Counted from the first letter of the stretch, positions 45,587 to 54,861 are shown. The stretch: 64,000 nt of DNA from CBDFKV01 sp965249035 (GCA_965249035.1 CBDFKV010000007.1:868001-932000), one strand, 5' to 3'. Notes: generated by a model not told the origin, from the letters alone. Translations and numbers: made by a program.

Positions 45587-46302
45587 TGTCAGGCATCAAA
45601 CAAACCTTCGACTTTGGCTCTGACTCTTTTGAGGAAGCGGTTGATTCTACCGAGGCATTCGAAGCGCGACTCAATGCGGTACGCACAGAATTAGCGGCTA
45701 ACACCGATTCGTTAAGTGCGGTTAAACAAGGCAAACTGCATCTGGATGAAGGTGAGCTATTAAATGCGTTGGAACGTCACCAAGAAGCATGGCAAGCAAC
45801 GCGCCCCGCCTTTGACACCTTTATTCAACATAAAGAGTGGGATTTGGCCGCCGAAACCTGCGATGTCTTGTCTCAAACCCACCTGGACGGTAGCTTGGCC
45901 GCGCTCGCCAATGGTATTTGGATTGCAGTCACCTTCCCGGTCGATCCACAAGTAACGCTGTCACTGCTGCAATACGTGATTGACGAAACCCCTGATAATT
46001 CTGATGGTGCTGCGGTTGCCGCGGCGGCAGCTAAATATGTGGTCGACTTGCGCGCCAACGATACGCAATACAATGATCTCAGTTTTTTCGCCACACAGAT
46101 GATGGGCGCGGTCGCCCGGCGTCATAGCGACATAGAAGGTCAAGATGCTTTTGATGCCTGGATCAAACGCTTGGAGCTGGATCAACCCGAGAAATTTCTC
46201 ATCCGCCTGCGTAACGTCATCGATGTCATGGCACAAGATGATTGGTGGCTGGATCACGCGGCTATTCAGCAAGAATTGCCCAAAGAATTACCCCATTCCT
46301 GA
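45586..46302 (+). CDS. Unrecognised alpha-helical protein
   Basis: 238 residues, acidic, predicted mostly helical. It starts MSGIKQTFDFGSDSFEEAVD, with a repeat-like middle (HLDEGELLNALERHQEAWQA; AAETCDVLSQTHLDGSLAAL) and ends in KELPHS. No signal peptide or membrane helix. I do not recognise it; a TPR- or HEAT-like scaffold is possible from the helix spacing. Coupled to the preceding small gene by a one-base overlap. The Cas6-like gene follows after 31 bp with no separate promoter seen. Confidence 0.85.
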   Translation: MSGIKQTFDFGSDSFEEAVDSTEAFEARLNAVRTELAANTDSLSAVKQGKLHLDEGELLNALERHQEAWQATRPAFDTFIQHKEWDLAAETCDVLSQTHLDGSLAALANGIWIAVTFPVDPQVTLSLLQYVIDETPDNSDGAAVAAAAAKYVVDLRANDTQYNDLSFFATQMMGAVARRHSDIEGQDAFDAWIKRLELDQPEKFLIRLRNVIDVMAQDDWWLDHAAIQQELPKELPHS

Positions 46303-46333
46303 GTTTTACGCCCAAAGCGCGTACTATCAGCCC

Positions 46334-47050
46334 ATGTATTGGAAAGAAGCTTCGGACGAAAAAAGTTTTAACGTCTCAGACGAGATTATTGATCTATCGT
46401 TTCAGATCGAATGCAAGTCACTACCAATTGATCACGCCTGGGATTTATCGCAACAAATCACCCAGCTGTCGCCTTGGATTAAAGACACACCCGGTTTCGG
46501 CATCCACCTCATTCACGGCGCTGAGTCCGGTAATGGCTGGAACCGTCCTGAAGAAGGCAGCGACGCCCTGATTCACCTATCCCGCCGCGCACGCTTCAGG
46601 CTACGCCTGCCTAAGTCATTGCTTGTGCAGGCAAAAGCTTTATCGGGTGAAACCATCACAATGGCAGAGCATTCAATTCGACTAGGCAAGATCACTGAAG
46701 TGCTGTTTGTCCCGCAACAAACCGTATTTGCACGATACGTACTCAGCAAGCCCGAAGACAATGAAGCGACTTTTCTAGATCAATGTGCTGAATACTTGAC
46801 CCAAATAGACATCCCCATCCGAAAAATGATGAGTGGCCGTAAGCACCACTTTCAAACCCCCAACGGCACTTTACACACCCGCAGCTTGATGCTGGCCGAC
46901 GTTGAAAAAGACGAGTCCATCCGCTTGCAACAACTCGGTATTGGTGAAGGTCGTTTGCTCGGTATGGGTTTGTTTCTACCGCACAAGGGCATTACTGCAG
47001 TTAAAGATTTGGGTGATAATATTGCACCGGGTGCGCGGGCTTTTTCTTGA
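46334..47050 (+). CDS. Cas6/Cmx6-like RAMP protein, without CRISPR array
   Basis: 238 residues from the ATG at 46334; a longer in-frame start would run far into the upstream gene. The pattern matches the Cas6/Cmx6 (type I-MYXAN) group: IIDLSFQIECKSLPIDHAWD with His34, SPWIKD near 46-51, the SRRARFRLRLPKSLL strand, and a C-terminal RAMP glycine-rich loop with DESIRLQQLGIGEGRLLGMG and LFLPHKGI (about 193-220). Cas6 proteins cut CRISPR precursor RNA. No repeats, cas genes or array are in the window, and the partners are unknown genes divergent from dsrA. So an RNA-processing role outside CRISPR is possible. Family call good, function open. Confidence 0.8.
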   Translation: MYWKEASDEKSFNVSDEIIDLSFQIECKSLPIDHAWDLSQQITQLSPWIKDTPGFGIHLIHGAESGNGWNRPEEGSDALIHLSRRARFRLRLPKSLLVQAKALSGETITMAEHSIRLGKITEVLFVPQQTVFARYVLSKPEDNEATFLDQCAEYLTQIDIPIRKMMSGRKHHFQTPNGTLHTRSLMLADVEKDESIRLQQLGIGEGRLLGMGLFLPHKGITAVKDLGDNIAPGARAFS

Positions 47051-47121
47051 ACTTTGAGCATTCAAATGGTCTACTTCCGACTACTTCTAAATGTGACTCT
47101 ATAGTTACGGAAAAATATCAC

Positions 47122-47778
47122 ATGTCTAGAAAAATCCTTGCGTTATCACTTCTGCCTTTCCTGTTAGTCGGATGCCTCTCCGCTTCCTATCAGGTTAATC
47201 CACTTACAGAGAACGTATTTGAAGTAACCTACGTATCTGCCGAAGGTGAATCCTATTCTACTACGGAGGACAAATGGTCACTGTATGCTGCATACGAAGC
47301 ACGGAAAAGAGGTTGTCGATATTTTGCGACCGTTAACGATGCTGGAGATGCAAGTCGTACATACCGAAGGACCGGTATTTGGTCAAGAAGAGTGGAGCAT
47401 AGAGATGTCGTAAAATGCTATCAGGCTGACCCAGCAAAATCTTATGATGTTCCGGTATCCGGGGTTTATGAAACGGAGTTGACTATAAAGTTGATGGAGA
47501 GCAGATATGGAGCAATTAGCAACATCAAAAGCGACAAGGCTCTTCCACTCCCAAAAGAACAGCAAGAAATCAAGAGCCCACAAAACGCTACTAATATACA
47601 AAATGTTAGTCTTCTTGATATTCAAAGAAAACTGAAAGAGCTTGGTTACTACAGTGGCAGAGTAGATGGAATATTTGGCGATGGAACCCAAGCGGCGCTA
47701 GTACAGTTTCAAAGTCTAAATGGACTTAAACCTGATGGAATTGTAGGCAGAGGAACTATAGACGTTCTATTTAAATGA
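47122..47778 (+). CDS. Lipoprotein with C-terminal peptidoglycan-binding domain
   Basis: 218 residues from the ATG at 47122. The signal peptide ends in the lipobox LVGC (Cys at about 17: LPFLLVGCLSAS). The first half has a beta region (VNPLTENVFEVTYVSAEGES; YAAYEARKRGCRYFATVND). The end is a PG_binding_1 domain (IQRKLKELGYYSGRVDGIFG; GTQAALVQFQSLNGLKPDGI). Probably an outer-membrane lipoprotein anchored to the wall. An in-frame upstream ATG (47047) overlaps the Cas6-like gene end and is less likely. Codon use appears more AT-rich than the neighbours, so it may be a later arrival. Confidence 0.85.
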   Translation: MSRKILALSLLPFLLVGCLSASYQVNPLTENVFEVTYVSAEGESYSTTEDKWSLYAAYEARKRGCRYFATVNDAGDASRTYRRTGIWSRRVEHRDVVKCYQADPAKSYDVPVSGVYETELTIKLMESRYGAISNIKSDKALPLPKEQQEIKSPQNATNIQNVSLLDIQRKLKELGYYSGRVDGIFGDGTQAALVQFQSLNGLKPDGIVGRGTIDVLFK

Positions 47779-47811
47779 TACCCCGCCTGAACAGGGTTTA
47801 AATGCAATCAA

Positions 47812-48699
47812 TCAACTATTCAACAAAAACAACAAAGTAAAGTACAGCACCACTACCGAAATCGCATTCCCCACCACCACAATAGCAGCCACATGGTCTG
47901 GTTGGACTTGGTAGCGCTCAGAAAATAGATAATTTAGTACCGCTGGCGGCATCACCGAAAACAGTATCAGCATTTGGAAATGAAATGGCTCCAGCGGCAA
48001 TACCAAGCTGGCGGCGAACGCGCAAAGCAGGCCCGCCAAAGGCCGAACAATGGCACCCACGAGTCCGGCCGACATCATACTGCGATTGAGATCGATCATA
48101 CGGACGCCAAGCGCCACCAACATCAAGGGAATGGCAATCTGTCCGGCCATCTCAATCGCTAGAGCGGGTGGCGCAGGCAATGTCCATCCCGAAAAATTGA
48201 CTGCCAAGCCAGCCATGGTGGCGATATTCACTGGATTGAATATAACTTGCAGGATGTGCATGCGCCCACCGACTAGACGCACCCCTAGGGTGAAGTGGAA
48301 AAAATTGCTGACCAGAAATAACACGAGCGCAGCCTGCAGGCCAGCTTCACCAAAGGTCAACAAAGCCACCGGTAAGCCCATATTACCGCAGTTATTGAAC
48401 ATCATCGGCGGTACGAACACCGGGACTTGATAGTTGCGTACGCGCGCCACAACCCAGCCAATTAAACCCGAACCCAGCACAACAATGACACCCGCAGCGA
48501 TCAACCACGGATAGGCCAACAGGTTAAAATCGTTACTGGTAACAGCATCAAACACCAGGGCAGGAACAAACAGCCGCAAATTGAGCTGGTTAGCCGTTTC
48601 CATCGACGGTCGGTAGCGTTTGCCATAGATAAAACCCACAGCGATGAGCGCGAATACGGGCAGTAATATGCCCAGCACTCGAATAATGAGATCAGTCAA
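47812..48699 (-). CDS. AEC-family (auxin efflux carrier-like) transporter
   Basis: 295 residues if it starts at the TTG at 48699, which overlaps the lutC stop; an ATG at 48747 adds 16 residues inside lutC. About ten helices: LLPVFALIAVGFIYGKRYRP, AAGVIVVLGSGLIGWVVARV, the family NxP-type motif MFNNCGNMGLPVALLTFGEA, and LMLVALGVRMIDL. AEC proteins move organic anions such as malate. Its place after lutABC suggests lactate or related carboxylate transport, an inference. Confidence 0.85.
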   Translation of the reverse strand: MTDLIIRVLGILLPVFALIAVGFIYGKRYRPSMETANQLNLRLFVPALVFDAVTSNDFNLLAYPWLIAAGVIVVLGSGLIGWVVARVRNYQVPVFVPPMMFNNCGNMGLPVALLTFGEAGLQAALVLFLVSNFFHFTLGVRLVGGRMHILQVIFNPVNIATMAGLAVNFSGWTLPAPPALAIEMAGQIAIPLMLVALGVRMIDLNRSMMSAGLVGAIVRPLAGLLCAFAASLVLPLEPFHFQMLILFSVMPPAVLNYLFSERYQVQPDHVAAIVVVGNAISVVVLYFTLLFLLNS

Positions 48700-49312
48700 G
48701 AGAGATGATAATGTGCAGTCGTTTCGGGCCGTGGGCGCCGTAAACAATGGTTTGTTCGATATCCGCAGTCTTTGACGGACCGGTAATCAGGTTGACAGCG
48801 CGCGGCATGTCACCGTTGGGCCATGCTTGCTCAAGATGGGCGACTAGATCACTAGCGCGCAGCCACACGATGCTGTTTTCCGGCAAGAAATTAACCAGCG
48901 TAGGTGTTTCAGCGCTGGAATATAGTGCTAAGCTTCCAGTTTCTGCGACGGCTTTGCGAGCGACCGTTAAAGCGCATTGATCGGTAGCGGTGACATTTCG
49001 GCGCTCAAGGTGAGTGCCTGATTCGGCTAACATGACAGCGCACTGATCCAAGGCTGACTCAGGAACTAGAACAATCGATTGAGATGGTTCGCCAGTCCAT
49101 TCTTTCAGAATTGCCTGCACGGCATCGGCAAGCTTAGTCTTTGATTTAATCGTTGCTACGGTCGCATTAACCGCTTGGCATTTATCGATAAATAAGGCCA
49201 GCAAGTCATCTGGTAGTACGGGTTGGATCGGTGTGGCAGCTGGTCGTTCTATCGGCTTACGCTTTTGGTCAAGCCGATCCAAAATCTGATTTCTGCTCTC
49301 GCTTTGGCTCAT
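48692..49312 (-). CDS. lutC: Lactate utilisation protein LutC
   Basis: 206 residues with the DUF162/LUD domain (TATIKSKTKLADAV region: CQAVNATVATIKSKTKLADAV is the start; IVLVPESALDQCAVMLAESG; VARKAVAETGSLALYSSAET; NLITGPSKTADIEQTIVYGA). Third subunit of the LutABC L-lactate oxidase system. It overlaps lutB by 4 bp. Confidence 0.92.
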   Translation of the reverse strand: MSQSESRNQILDRLDQKRKPIERPAATPIQPVLPDDLLALFIDKCQAVNATVATIKSKTKLADAVQAILKEWTGEPSQSIVLVPESALDQCAVMLAESGTHLERRNVTATDQCALTVARKAVAETGSLALYSSAETPTLVNFLPENSIVWLRASDLVAHLEQAWPNGDMPRAVNLITGPSKTADIEQTIVYGAHGPKRLHIIISLD

Positions 49313-50727
49313 GAACCCTGTCCCCGCCCTTTTTTAGCACGACGATATTGCGTCTGAAAACTTTGTTTTGCCATGGGCGGTAAGTCTCGATCTTGCAGCC
49401 AATTTCTTATTCCTGGCACCCCCTTGAGTAATGGCTCTATCGGTTTCGCCAGCATCGCCAGCGGTAAAAATAAGCTCAAAAACCGCTGATAGCGCTTCGC
49501 ATCTTTGGCCAACCAAGCCCACGCCTTAAAGCCACGCTGACTGGCTGATGCCTTTTCCTGTGACTCGTTGCGCTTAACCCGATGCAAGCGAATCAAGTCG
49601 CTGAGTGGTATCGACATCGGGCAAACAGCCATGCAATGGCCATTCATGGTACAGGCATCAATCATATCACCTGCTTCTTCGTATCCATTTAGCAGCGGCG
49701 TCATCACCTGCCCGATCGGGCCGGGATATACGGATTGATAAGCGTGCCCACCGATCGCGCCATATACCGCGCAATGATTCATGCACGCACCGCACCGAAT
49801 GCAGCGCAGCGCTGGCTCAAACTCACTGCCTAAAATATCACTGCGACCATTATCGAGTAGCACGATATGAAACTGGCTGGGGCCGTCCAAATCATCTGCT
49901 TGGCGAACGCCGGTGAACAACGTGGTATAGGAAGAAATCTCTTGTCCGGTGGCACTGCGAGCAAGCAAGCGCAAAAAAGTCGGCAAATCATCCAAGCTCG
50001 GAATAACTTTATCAATGCTGGCCGTGACGATATGCACATCCGGCAAGCTAGCGGTTAAATCACCATTGCCTTCATTGGTAACGAGTACGGTAGAACCGGT
50101 GTCAGCAACCAAAAAATTGGCGCCAATAATGCCCACATCAGCACCGACAAACTGATCGCGCAATGCTTCACGGGCTTCGCCGACCAGGGCTTCACGTGGC
50201 CGATCTTTACCCAACTGCTTGCCGTGGGCGGCATCAAACAAAGCTTCGACTTCATCTTTAGATTTGTGCACTGCCGGCGCGATAATATGGCTGGGGGTTT
50301 CATCGGCCAACTGGATAATATACTCACCCAAGTCGGTTTCCACCACGTCCAGGCCCGCGGCTTCCAGCGCGTGATTCAAGCCCATTTCTTCGGAAATCAT
50401 CGACTTGCCTTTGGTGATGCGCTTGGCATTCACTCCCTCACACAAATCAACAATGATGCGATTAGCTTCGTCAGTGCTAGACGCCCAATGCACCGTCGCA
50501 CCGGCCTTTTCGGCAGCGGCTTCAAACTGGCGCAGATAATCGCCGAGGTTTGCTAAAGTATGCTCACGGACTGACTTGGCTTGGGCGCGGATCGCTTCAA
50601 ATTCGGGCAAGGCATCGACTGATTTTTGCCGATTGACCACAAACATCCCGCGTGTTTTGGTCAGCGCATGCTGCAAAACCTGATCATTCAGCGCATCACG
50701 CGCCGCTTCACGAAAGGCGCGTTTCAT
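49309..50727 (-). CDS. lutB: Lactate utilisation iron-sulfur protein LutB
   Basis: 472 residues: an N-terminal LUD domain (ITKGKSMISEEMGLNHALEA; VGADVGIIGANFLVADTGST), and a ferredoxin pair (CIRCGACMNHCAVYG; CTMNGHCMAVCPMSIPLSDL) followed by a DUF3390 tail. The iron-sulfur subunit of the LutABC complex, which oxidises L-lactate to pyruvate. It overlaps lutA by 4 bp (50724-50727) and lutC by 4 bp, a tightly coupled operon. Confidence 0.94.
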   Translation of the reverse strand: MKRAFREAARDALNDQVLQHALTKTRGMFVVNRQKSVDALPEFEAIRAQAKSVREHTLANLGDYLRQFEAAAEKAGATVHWASSTDEANRIIVDLCEGVNAKRITKGKSMISEEMGLNHALEAAGLDVVETDLGEYIIQLADETPSHIIAPAVHKSKDEVEALFDAAHGKQLGKDRPREALVGEAREALRDQFVGADVGIIGANFLVADTGSTVLVTNEGNGDLTASLPDVHIVTASIDKVIPSLDDLPTFLRLLARSATGQEISSYTTLFTGVRQADDLDGPSQFHIVLLDNGRSDILGSEFEPALRCIRCGACMNHCAVYGAIGGHAYQSVYPGPIGQVMTPLLNGYEEAGDMIDACTMNGHCMAVCPMSIPLSDLIRLHRVKRNESQEKASASQRGFKAWAWLAKDAKRYQRFLSLFLPLAMLAKPIEPLLKGVPGIRNWLQDRDLPPMAKQSFQTQYRRAKKGRGQGS

Positions 50728-51476
50728 GCGTCCTCCCCATCAAGCGCTTGGGATAACACTTCGGCAACATGCTTAACCTCAATCAAATGCCCCTCCCTTT
50801 GCAACCGCGCTTGCAAATGCATCAAACAGCCCATATCGCCGCCAACGATGGTATCGGCATTCTGAGCGATAAAGCCGTTGATTTTGTTGTCTGCCAAACG
50901 GACGGATATTTCTGGTTGCTTAACGCAAAATGTACCGCCAAAGCCGCAACAGACTTCGGCATTGTCTGCCTCCGTGATTTTAATCCCAGCCAGTTGCTTT
51001 AACAATTGACGCGGCTCAGCTTTAACCCCAAGCTCACGCAAACCCGCGCAAGAATCATGGTAACTAATTTTTTCCTGAGAACGTACTACAACTTGGGGCA
51101 AGCTGTTTAGTTGGCTATTATTGGCTAGAAACTGGCACAGCTCGTGAGTTTTATCCGCGCACGCCTGCGCGCGCTTTGCCCAGGTCGGTTCCGTTGATAG
51201 CAGCTCCGGGTAATGCTTAATCATGCCGACACAAGAACCCGACGGCGCAACGATGGCGTCAAAACCCTCAAAAGTTTCAATCCACTGGCGCGCAACTAAG
51301 CGTGCGCTATCGAAATCACCACTGTTAAACGCTGGCTGGCCACAGCAGCTTTGCAACGGCACTTCGACTTGATAACCCAGCTTTTCCAGCAACGCGACCG
51401 TCGCAAAACCAACGCTCGGGCGTAAGCTATCAACCAAGCAGGTTACAAATAACGCGACCGTATCGGATTTAGCCAC
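50724..51476 (-). CDS. lutA: Lactate utilisation iron-sulfur protein LutA
   Basis: 250 residues with two CCG domains: VALFVTCLVDSLRPSVGFAT, LQSCCGQPAFNSGDFD, and YHDSCAGLRELGVK with VCCGFGGTFCVKQPEIS. This matches LutA/YkgE. It is the first subunit of the LutABC system. AlaX lies 3 bp upstream on the same strand and may share the transcript. Confidence 0.94.
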   Translation of the reverse strand: MAKSDTVALFVTCLVDSLRPSVGFATVALLEKLGYQVEVPLQSCCGQPAFNSGDFDSARLVARQWIETFEGFDAIVAPSGSCVGMIKHYPELLSTEPTWAKRAQACADKTHELCQFLANNSQLNSLPQVVVRSQEKISYHDSCAGLRELGVKAEPRQLLKQLAGIKITEADNAEVCCGFGGTFCVKQPEISVRLADNKINGFIAQNADTIVGGDMGCLMHLQARLQREGHLIEVKHVAEVLSQALDGEDA

Positions 51477-51479
51477 CCC

Positions 51480-52199
51480 TTATGCGGCCACGGCATCAAG
51501 CACTCGTATCGTGATCCGACGATTCTGGGCGCCTTTCTTTTTAATGCTGGCAATTTCTACCGCACCGATTTCCTGACTGGATGCAACGTGTGTGCCTCCG
51601 CAAGGCTGCAAATCAACCCCAGCAAACTCGACCAGCCTTACCTTGCCAAAACCCATCGGTGGCTGCACGCTCATGGTTCGCACCAGCTCCGGCTGCGCTT
51701 GCAATTCTTCATCGCTGATCCAGCTAAGGCTCATGCCGTGATCAGCACCCGTCAAGGCGTTGAGTTGATCTTCAATCGCTTGTTTATCGGGCGGTTCGGG
51801 CAAATCAAAATCCAAGCGAGCAGTCCCATCATCACGAATACTACCACCCGTCACGGGAGCAGGTACCACAGCACACAACATGTGCATGCAGCTGTGCAAT
51901 CGCATGATGACATAGCGCCGATCCCAATCAATGTGCAACGTTACCGCTTCCTCTGAATTAAAGCTATCCGGCTCATCGACCCAATGCACAATATCGCCGC
52001 TGGCACGATCTTTGCGCGTATCAGTGACGCGCACCTGGCTACCATCTGCGCGAATTAATACCCCGGTATCACCGGGTTGCCCGCCACCAAGCGGATAAAA
52101 GACCGTTTGATCCAACACGACTCCCTGTTCAGTCGCGCTCAATACGGTAGCAGTGCACGTGCGTAAATAGCCATCATCACGAAATAGTTCTTGGGTCAC
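51480..52199 (-). CDS. Alanyl-tRNA editing protein (AlaX-type)
   Basis: 239 residues of the AlaX/second additional domain fold. The zinc site is HSCMHMLCAVV and CGGTHVASSQEIG (HxxxH and CxxxH). The N-terminal VVLDQTVFYPLGGGQPGDTG matches the family glycine loop. It hydrolyses Ser/Gly mischarged on tRNA-Ala. The length suits AlaX-M. It is just upstream of lutA, with 3 bp between. Confidence 0.92.
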   Translation of the reverse strand: MTQELFRDDGYLRTCTATVLSATEQGVVLDQTVFYPLGGGQPGDTGVLIRADGSQVRVTDTRKDRASGDIVHWVDEPDSFNSEEAVTLHIDWDRRYVIMRLHSCMHMLCAVVPAPVTGGSIRDDGTARLDFDLPEPPDKQAIEDQLNALTGADHGMSLSWISDEELQAQPELVRTMSVQPPMGFGKVRLVEFAGVDLQPCGGTHVASSQEIGAVEIASIKKKGAQNRRITIRVLDAVAA

Positions 52200-52359
52200 A
52201 GTACTTCCTCAAACTTTATAATAGTTATTGAAGCGCCAACTTTACATCAAAACTCTCGTTAACTGCAGATCAAAAGTCTTAGCCAACAGGCCCAATTAGC
52301 GGTAAATCCAAAGCGCTACGACTACGCCCTACCCGTGTGACTATGCTAGGCTCCTCTTC

Positions 52360-53217
52360 ATGAATAATGCTCACAACAAAAAAGTGCTGGTCACTGGCTG
52401 CTCATCTGGTATTGGCTATGATTGCGCGCACCAATTGCACCAACGAGGCTATCAAGTAATCGCCAGCTGCCGCCGAATGAAAGATGTCGAGCGCCTGCGT
52501 GCTGAAAACCTTAATTGTATTCAGCTGGATATTGCTGATAGCACCAGTATCGCGACCACCGTTAATATGCTGCGCGACAGTCAGGCCGACAACCCACTCT
52601 ACGGCATCGTGAATAATGCCGCATTTGGTGTTCCGGGCGCTGTGGAAGACATCAGCCGAAACGCACTACGGGAGCAGTTTGAAACCAATGTATTTGGCAC
52701 GCATGAATTGACCTGTAGCTTAATCCCCTTGCTGCGCGAACATAAGCAAGGCCGTATTATCCAAATCTCTTCGATACTTGGCGGCTTGTGCTTGCCCTTT
52801 CGTGGTGCTTATAACGCCAGTAAATATGCGCTGGAAGCGTTAAGTGACACGCTGCGACTGGAGTTATCCGACACCGATATTCACGTCAGCTTGATCCAGC
52901 CAGGGCCGATTGACACCGAGTTTCGTGCCAACGCCCAGCGCATGTACGAAAAACACGTCCAGGGAAAACCCAGTGCTTTTGCCCAATACTACAGCGCCGT
53001 TGAAGCACGGTTGAGCAACCCCGAGCCAGTAAAATTTACTTTGCCCGCCAGCGCTGTTAGCCAATCCATCATCCATGCGCTAGAATCTAAACGGCCCAAA
53101 GTCCGCTATCGCGTCACTGTGCCCACACGTTTGTTTCTGCCATTAAAGCGGCTATTACCCGATCGCCTGATGGATGCTTTGCTACTCAAAGTGGGAGATC
53201 AACCGAAAAGTGATTAA
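52360..53217 (+). CDS. Short-chain dehydrogenase/reductase (SDR)
   Basis: 285 residues of a classical SDR: the NAD(P)-binding TGCSSGIGYDCAHQLHQRGY, NNAAFG (residues about 89-94), Ser in ISSILGGLCLPFRG, and the catalytic YNASKYALEALSD. The C-terminus is longer than average (LPLKRLLPDRLMDALLLKVG). Substrate unknown; this type often acts on lipids or retinol-like molecules. It stands alone between the leftward lut block and the rightward CorC pair. Confidence 0.9.
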   Translation: MNNAHNKKVLVTGCSSGIGYDCAHQLHQRGYQVIASCRRMKDVERLRAENLNCIQLDIADSTSIATTVNMLRDSQADNPLYGIVNNAAFGVPGAVEDISRNALREQFETNVFGTHELTCSLIPLLREHKQGRIIQISSILGGLCLPFRGAYNASKYALEALSDTLRLELSDTDIHVSLIQPGPIDTEFRANAQRMYEKHVQGKPSAFAQYYSAVEARLSNPEPVKFTLPASAVSQSIIHALESKRPKVRYRVTVPTRLFLPLKRLLPDRLMDALLLKVGDQPKSD

Positions 53218-53371
53218 GCACAGCACTCGTTGATCACACATCAAAGAAAGGCACTAAATCACTAAAAACACTCAACTTTGCTTTTCTAGCCACTGCGGCG
53301 TAAAATCCGCGCCTCCGACGAACCTGCGTAAGGGCGCGATATGATAACAACACAAGAAAACGGGGGCGATA

Positions 53372-54859
53372 GTGGAAACGCCGAACCTGCCAGTTGCCGC
53401 GCCTCTCGATCCTACGCTAAATTCGATTGGCGCAATTTGGCACTCATTAGCTGATACGCTCGCCTTTAATACGGCACGTCTGGGCGATGCGGATGTCTTA
53501 TTCCGCTTAGGGCTACAGGTATTCCTGCTGTTATGTTCCGCATTCTTCTCAGGCTCTGAAACCGCACTTTTTTCCTTATCACGCCTTGATCTGCAGCAAT
53601 TGCGCAAGCGTCGCGATCCACGTGGCGAGAAAGTTCATGAGTTACTAGACCAGCCCCGGCGGCTAATCATCTCTATTCTGTCTGGCAATGAGTTGGTTAA
53701 CATTGCTGCCGCTGCCAATATGGCGGGCTTGTTGAATTCACTGTATGGCTCACAAAATATCATTTGGATTAACTTGCTGGTGATGGTGCCGCTGCTACTT
53801 TTATTTGGTGAAGTGACGCCAAAAACGATAGCAGTTTCCAATCCGGTTCGGTTTTCGCTCAAGATTTCGGCTGACTTAATGTCGACCTGGGTAAAGGTGT
53901 CTGCACCATTACGCTGGCTTATTCGAGGCATTGCTGATCGCATCACAACGCTGTTCGTTGGCGAAGAAAAGGCTGCGGATAATATTCTGCAGGCTGACGA
54001 GTTTAGAAGTCTGGTCGAAGCCTTTGCCGCTGAGGGCGAGCTGGATGCCACCGAGCGTGCGATTATTCATAATTTGCTGGAAGCAGGCGATACCGAAATA
54101 GTCGAAATCATGACCCCGCGCACGCGCATTAACTTTTTGAATGCGGACATGCCCATGGTGGAATTGATCGCTAAGTTCCGCAAGTTTCGCAACCCGCGGG
54201 TGCCGGTGTACCGTAATCACCGTGATAATCTGGCTGGCTTCCTGCACGCTGAAGACGTCTTACGTATGACCCTAAAAGGCGATAAGCCCGTTGAAGAATG
54301 GGACTTGAATGAACTGCTTCGCCCTGCCGTCGTGGTACCGCCCACCAAGCTGGTTGATGAAATGCTCGATTTTTATCAAAACAAAAATGCCCGCGCTGCC
54401 ATCGTACTCAACGAATTTGGTGGTGTTGATGGCATCGTGACGCTTAAAGACGTGCTCACCTTCATCTTTGGCCAAATCACCGGTGAAGCGCCAGGACAGC
54501 ATTTGTATGACGAAAAAGACGAAAATAGCTATTTCGTCCCCGGTGAAATGAAGCTGACCGACTTTAATAATCTAACGAATTTTGGTATCGAAGACCCGCG
54601 GATGACAACGGTTGGCGGGGTTATCTTTCGGCACCTTGATCGTCTACCTAAGCTGGACGACGCGATCCAAGTAGAAGGCGTCGTCATGCGCGCAACGGAA
54701 ATGGATGCACACCGAATTATGACCGTTCATGCTTATCGTGGCGACCTTGAAGATAATGATCAAGAAATGAATCTAAGCAATGAACTCAATGCTGATTCAT
54801 CTGAAGACTTGCGCGACCTAGAACCCACCGAAGCATCCAAATACGATCGGGAGGAATAG
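53372..54859 (+). CDS. CorC/HlyC-type transporter with DUF21 and CBS domains, paralogue 1
   Basis: 495 residues: membrane DUF21 domain (about 50-235, FFSGSETALFSLSRLDLQQL; GEVTPKTIAVSNPVRFS), a CBS pair (EIMTPRTRINFLN; AIVLNEFGGVDGIVTLKDVL) and a CorC_HlyC C-terminal domain (ENSYFVPGEMKLTDFNNLTN). These proteins handle Mg2+ or other divalent ions. The GTG start at 53372 is the only one that keeps the first helix. It ends 2 bp before the next, similar gene. Confidence 0.9.
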   Translation: METPNLPVAAPLDPTLNSIGAIWHSLADTLAFNTARLGDADVLFRLGLQVFLLLCSAFFSGSETALFSLSRLDLQQLRKRRDPRGEKVHELLDQPRRLIISILSGNELVNIAAAANMAGLLNSLYGSQNIIWINLLVMVPLLLLFGEVTPKTIAVSNPVRFSLKISADLMSTWVKVSAPLRWLIRGIADRITTLFVGEEKAADNILQADEFRSLVEAFAAEGELDATERAIIHNLLEAGDTEIVEIMTPRTRINFLNADMPMVELIAKFRKFRNPRVPVYRNHRDNLAGFLHAEDVLRMTLKGDKPVEEWDLNELLRPAVVVPPTKLVDEMLDFYQNKNARAAIVLNEFGGVDGIVTLKDVLTFIFGQITGEAPGQHLYDEKDENSYFVPGEMKLTDFNNLTNFGIEDPRMTTVGGVIFRHLDRLPKLDDAIQVEGVVMRATEMDAHRIMTVHAYRGDLEDNDQEMNLSNELNADSSEDLRDLEPTEASKYDREE

Positions 54860-54861
54860 TC

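Noticed and set aside
45392..47778. A CRISPR array or cas operon around the Cas6-like gene
   Set aside because: I looked for evenly spaced direct repeats and for cas1, cas2, cas3 or effector genes on both sides and found none in the window.
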